Origin: Impatiens glandulifera
Taxonomy: Eukaryota > Streptophyta > Magnoliopsida > Ericales > Balsaminaceae
Direction: 5' to 3'
DNA: 64,000 nt
Assembly: GCF_907164915.1 (NCBI RefSeq)
Contig: NC_061862.1
Span: 143,972,972-144,036,971, forward strand
The position numbers and the translations under genes are program-made. Shown here in pieces: positions 53,657 through 63,117 of the stretch. Position 1 is the stretch's first letter; every line of letters begins with the position of its first letter. Below the pieces are notes generated by a model that was not told the origin of the DNA, made no database searches, and saw only the letters and a list, made by a program, of their open reading frames with translations.

Positions 53657-54950
53657 TGTTAGATAAATTCAGACCGGTTCAAACATACCTAACTTAAATA
53701 AACTTTCCATGCAGGAACAAGGAACTGAACCGGAACCGGCTAAAGAAAACTAACCGGTCAAGCTACTGAACCGATCAAGAATATTCGGAACGTGACCGCA
53801 CAAAGAAAGGATCGGCCAAAGCTCAAAACCGGAATCATCAAACAGCCGATCATCCACAAGACTAGAATAACCGGAAGAAGTCCGGTTACATCACTACCAA
53901 AAGACATTCGGCCAAGTCAAGCGGCCGACCAGTACAAGAAGACAATTTGGGTATCTGTTGAGAATGATACCAAAGGAACAGACTGAATACTTCCATATCC
54001 ATGCAAGTCTGAGGAAAGACTGTAGGCTGCAGAAAACAGTACTACCGGATCATTCTACTTCGGGATAAGCCAGAAAGGAAATCTTCAAAGTACAGACAAC
54101 TGTCCAAACAGACAGTGTCTATATCAAGTAAAAGACAAACCCGGCAGGTTTGTCTTACAAATCGGAAGAACAGACCGCCAGGTCTGAGACATAACGCCAG
54201 GTCTGAGCTTGACCATCAGGTCTGAGGAAACGACCGCAGGTCTGAAACACTGAATCACTGCACCTCTGCTCAGCCAATCAGATTCAAGGAAGTGAAATAT
54301 GACCGTTGGCATATTTCACCTATAAAAGGAGGCAGTTGCAGAAGAGTAAATGTGGGACATCAAGCTAGACAAGTGAAGCGTTGAGAGCATTTACTACAAG
54401 TGATAAAACTGTGTTATTCTAAGAAAGCCTAAGTGCTAAATTCTAAGTGTGTGTTACAATTTCGGTGTGAATTGTAAGAGTATTATCGAGCAGGAAATAA
54501 GTCTCGATCGGATTGTATTTGTATTCCTTAGTGAATATCCTTCTCGTGGCTTCGAGAGGAAGGGGTGACGTAGGAGTTTTATCTCCGAACATCCATAAAA
54601 TCTGTCTTGTTATTTACTTTCTGCCGGCTTCATCATCTAACCGACTAACTTAACTACACCGCTCCAAACCGACTTTATACTAACCATACCGAATTTCCAG
54701 ATTACCGAAACCGACTCACCACTCTTCAAATCTCCATCATCCGAAACCGATTCCGCCTATCATACAAGTGTGCCGCTTCAACCTGAAAGCAAACCTCTTC
54801 CGCGCTTGAACCTAGTTCAAGGGTTTGTGACAGGTTGTGTAGTATTGAAACCTCGGTGTTAATCTCTAACCGGATTAACCACCACCCTACGAGTGAGAAC
54901 CGCTAACCGGTCCAACCCCCGGTCCACCAGCGGCGATCTAGATCCTAACA
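53657..54950 (+). mobile_element. 5' LTR of E2 (1294 bp)
   Basis: Starts TGTTAGATAAATTCAG and ends GATCCTAACA just before AT and the primer-binding site. Clearly homologous to the E1 LTRs, for example over GAGGAAGGGGTGACGTAGGA and the promoter block. Confidence 0.93.
54173..54328 (+). promoter_or_regulatory. E2 LTR promoter: four U3 repeats, CCAAT box, inverted repeat, TATA box
   Basis: Four copies of a GACCGCCAGGTCTGAG-type block (54173-54188, about 54193-54207, 54211-54226, 54232-54246), each with AGACC/GGTCT-like symmetry. Then CCAAT at 54274-54278. Then perfect arms GTGAAATATG (54292-54301) and CATATTTCAC (54310-54319) around ACCGTTGG, then TATAAAAG at 54321-54328. The reverse strand of the repeat reads GCCAACGGTCA (MSA-like). 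Architecture is seen directly; cell-cycle control is inference. Confidence 0.68.
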
Positions 54951-54952
54951 AT

Positions 54953-54964
54953 TGGTATCAGAGC
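54953..54964 (+). other. Primer-binding site of E2
   Basis: TGGTATCAGAGC, two bases after the LTR, complementary to the 3' end of initiator tRNA-Met. Confidence 0.94.
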
Positions 54965-54989
54965 AGTTAGTTTCAATACTCAAGCAAGC

Positions 54990-56825
54990 ATGTATCAGGA
55001 TAGGCCTCTAATGCTAGAAGGTGATGACTTTGCCAACTGGAAGGCACGCATGCACCTGCACTTAGTCACCTTGGATGATGAAATGGAATCCATTCTAACC
55101 GAAGGACCGATATTCATTGATAAAGATAGAAAGGAATGGACGGCTGAAGATAGAAGAAGAAACAATCTGGACAACCATGCTAGAAACCGGATCTCCAATA
55201 GCGTGGACAGAAACACATACTGCAAGATCAGAGATTGCAAAACCGCGAAGGAGACATGGAATACGGTTATCCAGATCTTTGAAGGAAATGAAAGAACAAA
55301 AGAAAACAAGATAATGGTGGCCACACAGAAGTTTGAGAGAATCAAGATGAAACCGGGAGAAACTATGAAGGAATACAGTGACCGGTTCACTGGTGTGTTA
55401 GATGAGCTAGCAACACTTGGAAAGAGGTATGACAATAAAGAGGTCATTATGAAAGCTTTTAGATCTCTTCCAAGTGCTTGGGACATAAAAACGATGGTAA
55501 TGAGAGAGTCAAAGAGCCTACGTAAGATGAAACTATACGATGTATTCGAAGATCTCAAAGCATATGAGTTCGAAATGAAATCTAGAACCGAAGAGGAAGT
55601 CTCGGCCTCAACATCAACCAGAGCACTAATTACATCTACGGAACCGGTTGCACTTGTACCTGCACCTGCACCGGCCCCTGCACCCGTACCTATCAGAACA
55701 GCCGAACAGTTTACTGAGGACGCCATGGCTATGCTCGCACAGAAATTTGGGAGGTTCATGAAAAGAAGCCAACCAGCGAACAACTACTATGGTGACAAAT
55801 CCAATGTAAGATGCTACAACTGTAACTGTTTGGGACACTTTAAGTGGGAATGCAGGAAACCAAGAAGGGATACCCAGAAACCGGACTATCAAAATGACAG
55901 AAACAGCTACCAACAAACCGGTGAAGGAAGTGAGGTACCGAAAGCACTAATAGCCGACGATGGAGGAAGTCTGTGGGCTCGCAGCGATAGTGATGATGAA
56001 CTCACTTGCCTCATGGCAAATGAGGAACAGGTATTTGACTCTCCTTGCGATGAATTTACTAAAGACGAGTTATATGAAGCATTGAATGACATGGTAGAAG
56101 AATATAAGAACCTACTGACCATGCTACCTAAGCACCTCAACATTAGAACCGATCCCATAATACCCACTCCGACAGAACCAGAGGTACTCAAAATAACCGA
56201 ACCGGAGGTCGTACAACCTGATGATATACATACTTTAGAGACCGAATTAGACCCTAAGACCGAATAATCCAGTGAACCGACTAGAGAATTAACCGAGGAA
56301 GAAAATGCCCGACTTCAATATAAGATGGCCGCCTATAAGAGATCTAGTGATATAGTAAAGAACATGAATAGACACTACAGACATCCTCGTTGCAAGTTTG
56401 GCCTAGGATACATAGAGAATAGCTCCAAAGACCGAAAACCCATAGAGAAAGCAAGGCTTACAAGAGGAAACCTTCCCTTTATAAAATTTCTTAAAAGCTC
56501 CTGGACCGCTGAAGAAGAGGAGACCGCATACTATAGGGAAGAAAAGCTAAAATACGACTATGTTGGTCCAACCGAATCTGAGAAATGGCTTGACCCTGTG
56601 AAAAGAAAAGCCGAAATCCTCAAACATATGAAAGCCTTTCCTGAACCGCATAGGTCAAACCAAAGATCACCAAACCGAAGACCATCACCACTTAAGACCT
56701 TTGTAGGAAAACCGAGATACACGAGACCAAGTGCCAAAAGGACAGTTAAGACCCTAGCAAAGAAGACTGTCCGGTTCATCAAGGTTTGGATACCTAAGGG
56801 ACTAATCGCATGTGGACCCAAGTAA
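54990..56825 (+). pseudogene. E2 gag with one internal stop
   Basis: ATG at 54990, 611 codons to TAA at 56823-56825, with a premature TAA at 56265-56267. The first half is the Copia capsid region (NWKARMHLHL, NEVI/NTVIQIFEGNE, MKEYSDRF, SLPSAWDIKTM). A PAPAPAPAPVP stretch near residue 230 is longer than in E1. The zinc knuckle CYNCNCLGHFKWEC has C275, C278, H283 and C288. The C-terminal basic region ends VWIPKGLIACGPK. It forms the particle and binds RNA. E1 has an open frame at the place of the premature stop, so the stop is private to E2. Confidence 0.93.
56806..56825 (+). promoter_or_regulatory. gag/pol overlap, candidate +1 frameshift site
   Basis: The pol frame opens at 56806 after a TAA and the gag frame stops at 56823-56825, a 17-nt overlap. 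Pol is +1 to gag. The gag-frame codons are GGA CCC AAG TAA, and a slip of CCC to CCA before the stop would enter pol. E1 has the same codons and offset. No ATG precedes the protease motif in the pol frame near the overlap. Confidence 0.5.
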
Positions 56826-59800
56826 ATGTGGGTACCAAACAGTTGTAAATATGTACATTTTGCAGGATTCAATGAAACGGCTAGGAAACTCCGAATGGTT
56901 CTTGGACAGCGGTTGCTCCAGGCACATGACCGAAAATAGCAATCTGTTAACCGATATCAGATCAGCAACCGGTGCTCTAATCACTTTCGGTGACAACTCA
57001 AAAGGTAAAACTGTGGGCAAGGGTAAGATTGTCCATGTTAACCTAACCATTGATAATGTACTTTTAGTTGAAAACCTAAGTTTTAACCTACTTAGCATCA
57101 GTCAAATGTGTGATGCTGGATATACTGTAGAATTTCTTAAACATGCATGCTTAGTTAAGAATTCTCAGGGTATTGTACTACTAACCGGAAATAGAATAGG
57201 TAACATTTACAAGGTAGACTGGAAAACCAGAGTAGAATATCCTATATGCATGATAGTTAAGACTGATCAAACCTGGCTATGGCACAAGAGACTAAATCAT
57301 CTAAACATTAAAACTTTAAACTATATTCGCGGTAAAAAGCTAGTTGAAGGTATTCCTGATATAGTATTTAACCAGGATAAGGTTTGTTCAGCATGTCAAA
57401 TGGGTAAACAAACTAGGTCATCCTTTAAAAGTAAAGGAAACATTCAATCTAGCCGATGCTTAGACCTCCTTCATATGGACTTGTTTGGACCGATTCAGGT
57501 TGTCAGTTTAGGAGGCATGTTTTACACCATGGTAGTTATTGATGATTATTCTAGATATACATGGGTAATATTTCTACCATCTAAACGCGAAACTGTATCA
57601 AACCTGATCACACTTCTTAAGCGCCTGCAAAATGAAAAATTAACTCGCATTAATAGCATTCGAAGTGATAGAGGTACTGAATTTACTAATAGCACATTAA
57701 CTGCATATCTTGATGAATCCGGCATTAGACACGAGTTGTCTAGTGCTAGGACTCCTCAACAAAATGGCCTGGCCGAGAGAAGAAACCGGACTCTCAAGGA
57801 AGCCGCACGGTCCATGATAGCCGACTCTAGCATTGCTCAGAAATTCTGGGATGAGGCTATCAACACTGCATGCTATACACAAAACCGCTCTTTAATAAAC
57901 AGATTTCACAACAAAACACCGTATGAGGTTTATTTTAACAGGGTTCCTAAACTCAAGTACCTCAGGATTTTCGGTTGTAAGTGTTATATACATATAAATG
58001 GTAAAACCCAACTCACCGTTTTTGATGCAAAAACCGATACCGGCATCATGCTAGGGTACTCGGCAGTAAGTAAAGCATATAGAGTATATAATAATAGAAC
58101 TGCAACCATGGAGGAAACAATTCACATTCTTTTCGATGAATCGGTTGAAAGTAACACTGCTTCATGCTTTGATCTACACAACAGATTGGAAAATAATGAT
58201 ATTCATTCTGATAGTGAAGATGAGACTCCAGTCTTCAGGCGGTTTGTCCATGACCAAATGGGTAACATTGATACCCAGCCGGATCAAGCTGTTCCATAAC
58301 AGGAAGCTGACACTTCGGTCCAATCCGAGGAAGTCGGTCGGTCTGACAATCATGTTCAGCCTACCGACATGTCTAGCCTTGATCAAACAAACGGTAACTT
58401 GGTAGACACTCCTGAACTGAATCTCAGAAGAAACAGTAAACATCCTCCTGAGCAAATTATAGGTGACCCTTCAGAACCTGTTCGAACTAGGAGTCAACTT
58501 CTGGAAGGATATTTTAACTCTGCTTTTATATCCCAGATTGAACCGAAAAGAATAGATGAAGCATTGTCAGATCCGGATTGGATCTTGGGAATGCAAGAAG
58601 AGCTAAACCAGTTCGAGAGTAGTAAAGTCTAGTACCTAGTCCCCAGACCGAAAGATCAATCGGTCATAGGAACAAGATGGGTATTCAGAAACAAACTCAA
58701 TGAAGACGGTTTGGTCACGAGGAACAAAGCCAGATTAGTGGCTCAAGGCTACAAACAGGAAGAAGGCATTGATTTTGAAGAATCATTTGCTCCTGTAGCC
58801 AGGATAGAAGCCATTAGGATTTTTCTAGCTTTTGCGGCTTTCAAAAACTTTAAGGTTTTTCAAATGGATGTTAAAAGTGCATTTCTGAACGGTGATCTAC
58901 GTGAGGAAGTGTACGTTGAACAACCACCCGGCTTCAAAAACGCTGCATTTCCAAACCATGTATACCGGCTGAATAAAGCTTTATACGGTCTAAAGCAAGC
59001 ACCTAGAGCCTAGTATGATACGCTAACCGCATTTCTATTAAAGCATGATTTCACCATCGGTTCGGTGGATAAAACTTTGTTTAAGTTTGAAAAGAAGGAA
59101 CATATCCTACTTGTTCAGATTTATGTAGATGATATTATTTTCGGTTCCACCGATCCGAAGCTTTGTGACAAGTTCTCAAAAATGATGACTGACAAGTTTG
59201 AAATGAGTATGATGGGAGAACTAAGTTTCTTCCTAGGTCTTCAGGTTAAACAACTCAAGGAAGGAACATTCATCAGTCAACCTAAATACACCAAGGAGCT
59301 ACTGAAGAAATTCGGGATGGACACCTGCTCCTCGGCGGCTACTCCAATGAGCTCATCAATTAAACCTGGACAGGGACGATGAGGGTCAATCGGTAGACCA
59401 AATTGCATACCGAGGCATGATCGGTTCCCTACTGTACCTGACAGCGAGTAGACCGGACATCCTGTTTGCAGTTGGGGTGTGTGGGAGATTCCAAGCAAAT
59501 CCAAAGCAATCCCACTACACAGCTGCAAAAAGGATACTGAAGTATCTGAAAGGCACTCCTGATGTCGGTCTGTGGTACCCAAAGGACTCATCCTTTAATC
59601 TAACAAGCTACTCAGACGCAGATTATGCAGGGTGCAAGATCGAAAGGAAAAGCACCAGTGGAACATGTCAGTTCCTAGGTGACCGACTGGTGTCATGGCA
59701 CAGCAAGAAGCAGACATCGGTGGCTACATCAACCGCGGAGGCTGAATACTTGGCGGCCGGAAGCTGCTGCTCTCAACTCCTCTGGATCCAACAACAGCTG

Positions 59801-60088
59801 AAGGACTTCGGTGTCATAGTCGAAGAGTCACCGATCTTTTGTGACAACACAAGTGCCATTGAGATCACCTACAACCCGGTTCTCCACTCCAGAACCAAGC
59901 ATATCGACATCAGGCATCACTTCATCCGAGAGCATGTCACGCTGAAGCATATCCGGCTGGAATACGTATCGACCGATCAACAAGTAGCCGATATCTTCAC
60001 GAAGCCGCTGCAGGAAGCTAAGTTTTCTCAATTCAGACTTACTCTCGGCTTAACCGATATTAGCCAAATCCTTCCAAAGGATACTTAA
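56812..60088 (+). pseudogene. E2 pol: protease, integrase, reverse transcriptase, RNase H (Copia order)
   Basis: Protease WFLDSGCSRHMT has its Asp at residue 32 counted from 56812. The integrase has HKRLNHL and CSACQMGKQ, then the acidic triad D223 (HMDLFGP), D286 (RSDRGTEF) and E322 (NGLAERRNRT), a DD35E spacing. The reverse transcriptase has [11 protein letters not shown] and YVDD at 59122-59133. RNase H has [17 protein letters not shown] and [11 protein letters not shown]. Defects: TAA at 58297-58299, TAG for Trp at 58630-58632 and 59011-59013, and one inserted base near 59366 that shifts the rest by +1. All key catalytic residues are otherwise present, so E2 decayed later or less than E1. 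Confidence 0.94.
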
Positions 60089-60384
60089 AGGGAAATCGGT
60101 TCAGACAGACAAACTGGTAATTCTTCCTAAGATGTTGAACTTCGAATCTTCGGGGTGTCTGTGGAAGAACCGCCCAGTTTATCAGATAGAGTAAACCGAC
60201 CGGCTACTTGGTGCATGCACCAAATAACCGCATCAGGATGAACAACTGATACCTGACCGGTTCGGAAGCAGGCTACCCTAGATTATTTGAATTTCAAACA
60301 AAAGAGGAATAGTTATCAGGGATTAAAGGTATCTGTTCTGCAACATTGCCTTTTCAGAGTAAACCTGGTCGCGCCTAAAAAGAC

Positions 60385-60409
60385 GTGAAGATCTTTTGAT
60401 ATCTTTCAC
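60385..60409 (+). other. Conserved imperfect palindrome between pol and ORF A, E2
   Basis: GTGAAGATCTTTTGATATC then TTTCAC, followed by GTCCAGGCCTATGAC, matching E1 37982-38003. The surrounding 500 bp has no ORF. Confidence 0.5.
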
Positions 60410-60535
60410 AGTCCAGGCCTATGACCACACAACCTAGCCTGTAAAACATGCCTATTTTATGCAACATCTTATAACCAGCAGTTAATAGACATCATCTCTC
60501 TCAATACCCGGATAATAGGTTAGCCCTAAAACTAG

Positions 60536-60544
60536 TATTTAAAG
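60536..60544 (+). promoter_or_regulatory. TATA-like box of E2 ORF A
   Basis: TATTTAAAG about 62 bp before the ATG, followed by a leader rich in ACTCAC and AAAC. E1 has a TATATA at a similar distance. Confidence 0.42.
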
Positions 60545-60605
60545 GAAGCACTCACTCACTAAAACACTCACAAAACAAAACACCCTCTCCATCACTAAGG
60601 CAAAA

Positions 60606-61361
60606 ATGTCTCAGTTCACAAACATCCTTCAGGTTGATTTTGAATCTTGCTCCAACACCGATCATTATGACATCTATAGAATGATAAAATCCTTGGAGGA
60701 TACCGGCCTCCAATACTTCTTTGATGATAAACTCACCATTTATCCTGAGTCCGTTCTGGAATTTTTCCGAAATGCCAGAGTATTCAGAGGTACACCACAC
60801 TTTGACACCCACATTCAATCCAAAGTGGGGGGTATTCTCTTTGACTTCACCGAGCAGGACTTCGCTCGGTGCTTCGGTCTTCCCAAACAAGGGCTAACAG
60901 ACCTCAACCCACCGGCCAACTTAAAGGCCGAGGTCTCACTCAACCTAGCCCGGTCGGTTGAGCCGGTGGATGACCACGGCAGCAAGGCCAACTTGAGAGC
61001 TGAATATCAGCTACTCAACGACGTGTTAGGAAGGGGCATCTTAGGAAAAGATGTCACTAACACTTACTGCGTGGCGGCTTTCAACATGATGGCGACCATT
61101 GTCACCGGTGCGCCGGTGAACTGGTCTAGGGTGCTGTTTGACGTCCTTATTTGGATAATCGGCACCCGGTCAGTGGCCTTCGTTCCCCAAGTAAGCCGAC
61201 TTTTTGAGGAGCTTGGCGTTCCGACCTGTCCCGGCGAAGGTCTAAACCTAGGCCAGGTGCTCACAAGGGAAGGAACTGATTCATTCTATGAATAGTTTGA
61301 GAGAGAATGGAGGAGGAGTAACTTCAACCTCCCTCAGGAAGTCAATCCCCGCGCCCGCTAA
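60606..61361 (+). pseudogene. E2 accessory ORF A: 251 codons with one late stop
   Basis: Begins MSQFTNILQVDFES. The frame is open to TAG at 61293-61295, then continues for 21 codons to TAA at 61359-61361. E1 has Arg at the TAG position. Motifs: SLEDTGLQYFFDD, SVLEFFRNARVF, FARCFGLPKQGLTDL, AEYQLLNDVLGRGILG, PVNWSRVLFDVLIW, CPGEGLNLGQV. Pairwise these match E1 ORF A almost residue by residue, and ORFs B and C at the skeleton level. Even if read only to the TAG (229 aa), the shared domain is complete. Soluble; function unknown. The TATA-like box upstream suggests it may be expressed separately from gag-pol. Confidence 0.8.
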
Positions 61362-61749
61362 GTTACTCCTTCCTGCATCCGGTCGTTTTGCAGTATGTAT
61401 CGGATGTATTCTTGTCCAACTCAAGTTTGATCATTTCGGCTTTACCTATGTTCCTTTCGGCCTTGTTTGTGTTTCTCTTGATTTCATGTTTTCTTCATCG
61501 CTCTCTAGGCCATTTTCGGCATCATTTCTGTTATCTTCAGTTTCAATCTAATTAATATCGGTTATGTTTAAGTGCATTCCTAATTAATGAGATAATACCC
61601 AACCAACTGAATATTTAATATCTAACTAATCTGGTCAGTTTCCAACTAACACTTACCTAGGGCTTTGCAATCTGCCGCTTCCCCATGCGCCTTGAAAAGG
61701 TAAAGATTCTCTTCCCCAATAAAACAAAACTGACCATCAATGCTCAGAT

Positions 61750-61777
61750 TTTCCCTCCAAAACCGATCCTATATAAG
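61750..61777 (+). promoter_or_regulatory. Putative promoter of E2 ORF B
   Basis: TTTTCCCTCCAAAACCGATC followed by TATATAAG (61770-61777), about 98 bp before the ATG, with a CT-rich leader. The same two motifs precede E1 ORF B. Confidence 0.55.
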
Positions 61778-61867
61778 GAGCCATACTCTACTTATTTCAT
61801 CACATCCGAAAGCACAAGATCACATCTGATACTCCTGAATCCCGTCTCTCTCTCAAATACCGAAATC

Positions 61868-62572
61868 ATGCCGAACAGAACTCTGGGAAACTTTCTTTGC
61901 ATCGATTTCAACTCTTGCACGGACATAAGGGATTGCACCACTAAGCAGAAATTCATGTATGACTCTCTCGTTGAAACCGGTCTTCAACCGTTTCTTGAAG
62001 AGGCCGGTCCTATTCTTCTAGACGATGTCAAGGCCTTCTTTCGAAGCGCCTGCATCAGGGAGAAGTATATCGTCTCTACTGTCAGAGACCATACGTTCTG
62101 GATCGACGAGGTTGAATTTGCCTCACTATTCGGTCTACCCACTGAAGGTTTCTCTAACTTTCCTCCTATTCAGGACCTTGCGGGATTTGAAACCGCGCAA
62201 TACCTGTCGGCCATCCCCTCTCCGGTGGAACACTTTGGGCCAAAAACCCAACTTGCTAGTCACGGTCAGCTACTGCTCGAAATCGTGACCCGGTCAATTC
62301 TGTGTCAATCACCAAATCAACGGTATTCTAGGAATACCTACAACGTCATGACCCACATTCTTTGCAAATCGGCCATCAACTGGTCATCGGTCATTTGGGA
62401 AAACCTAAAGAATATGGTGCTGACCAAGAAAGGTCTCGGGTATGCACCGCATATCAGCAAGCTGATTCTTGGGTACCGACCAGAGTTCGGACCGGGCTCA
62501 CCGGCCTCCTCTTCAAACATCCTCGACAGTGATTCGGCAAGAGAACGGATCTGGAGAATGTCTTTTGAATAG
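61868..62572 (+). CDS. E2 accessory ORF B: intact 234-aa protein
   Basis: The only undamaged complete ORF of either large Copia element. An in-frame extension reaches upstream to 61685, but ATG 61868 matches the E1 start and lies after the TATA box. Skeleton: IDFNSC, LVETGLQPFLEE, VKAFFRSA, FASLFGLPTEGFSNF, HFGPKTQLASHGQLLLEIVTR, INWSSVIWENL, GLGYAPHISKLI. It shares this layout with ORF A and with the N-terminal third of ORF C. No signal peptide, membrane helix or catalytic motif is visible. It may be a DNA- or protein-binding domain of the putative plant transposon protein kind. Still open although neighbours are broken, which may be chance or recent activity. Confidence 0.75.
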   Translation: MPNRTLGNFLCIDFNSCTDIRDCTTKQKFMYDSLVETGLQPFLEEAGPILLDDVKAFFRSACIREKYIVSTVRDHTFWIDEVEFASLFGLPTEGFSNFPPIQDLAGFETAQYLSAIPSPVEHFGPKTQLASHGQLLLEIVTRSILCQSPNQRYSRNTYNVMTHILCKSAINWSSVIWENLKNMVLTKKGLGYAPHISKLILGYRPEFGPGSPASSSNILDSDSARERIWRMSFE

Positions 62573-62896
62573 GCTATACTTTACCTTGTTTTTGTATGCC
62601 TATCTCTGTACCGAATCTTATAATCGGTTTCCCTTATCTGCTATCTTTTGACCTTTAATATCATTTCAGTTTAAATGACTGTGTCTTCTCAATTCTTTGA
62701 ACATTTATCTAAGTAACCGGTTCACATCTTCAACCTATAACCGCGTTCTTTTCCGGTCACATGAAATCTGCCTAATTGGTTAACACTCTAAATAATCAAT
62801 TGAACTTAGAAACCGTTCAATCAATCGGTTTCTAGAGGAAGAGTGCGTCATCAATGTCATAAGCAAAGGATTTTGGAGGGAAATCTCCGGCTCAAA
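62573..62896. other. Spacer between E2 ORFs B and C
   Basis: Non-coding, T-rich after the ORF B stop, then AACCGG-rich. It leads into the E2F-like sites of the ORF C promoter. Confidence 0.5.
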
Positions 62897-63014
62897 TTTG
62901 CCGCCCACCTCTTTATGTCTTACCGCCCATAGTTTGGCGCCTTTTCATTTTGGAGGGAAAATTCCCGCCCATTATTGATGGGACGGTTGGGCTTCCAAAC
63001 CGCGTCTATAAAAG
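62897..63014 (+). promoter_or_regulatory. Putative promoter of E2 ORF C with E2F-like sites
   Basis: TTTGCCGC (62897-62904), TTTGGCGC (62933-62940) and TTCCCGCC (62962-62969) each fit the E2F consensus. TTTTGGAGGGAAAATT overlaps the last. TATAAAAG is at 63007-63014, 104 bp before the start, followed by a CT-rich leader. E1 has TATA, GGAGGGAAA and TTCCCGCC in the same order. Confidence 0.6.
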
Positions 63015-63117
63015 GGACCTTCGGTCACTTTATTTCATTCTCACGCGAATCTACTTTCTCTCTCTAAGCTTTCTAACTCTTTTGAATCGGCTCTCTCACA
63101 TTCTCAAACTCTTTAAC

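Noticed and set aside
54995..55783. A 262-codon reverse-strand ORF over E2 gag.
   Set aside because: Antisense to a certain gag. E1 shows a shorter and broken counterpart.
56822..56865. A possible mini-intron (GTAAAT...TTGCAG) that might join gag to pol in E2.
   Set aside because: At 44 nt it is too short for a plant intron, and joining it puts pol in the wrong frame with a TGA soon after. The +1 offset is better explained otherwise.
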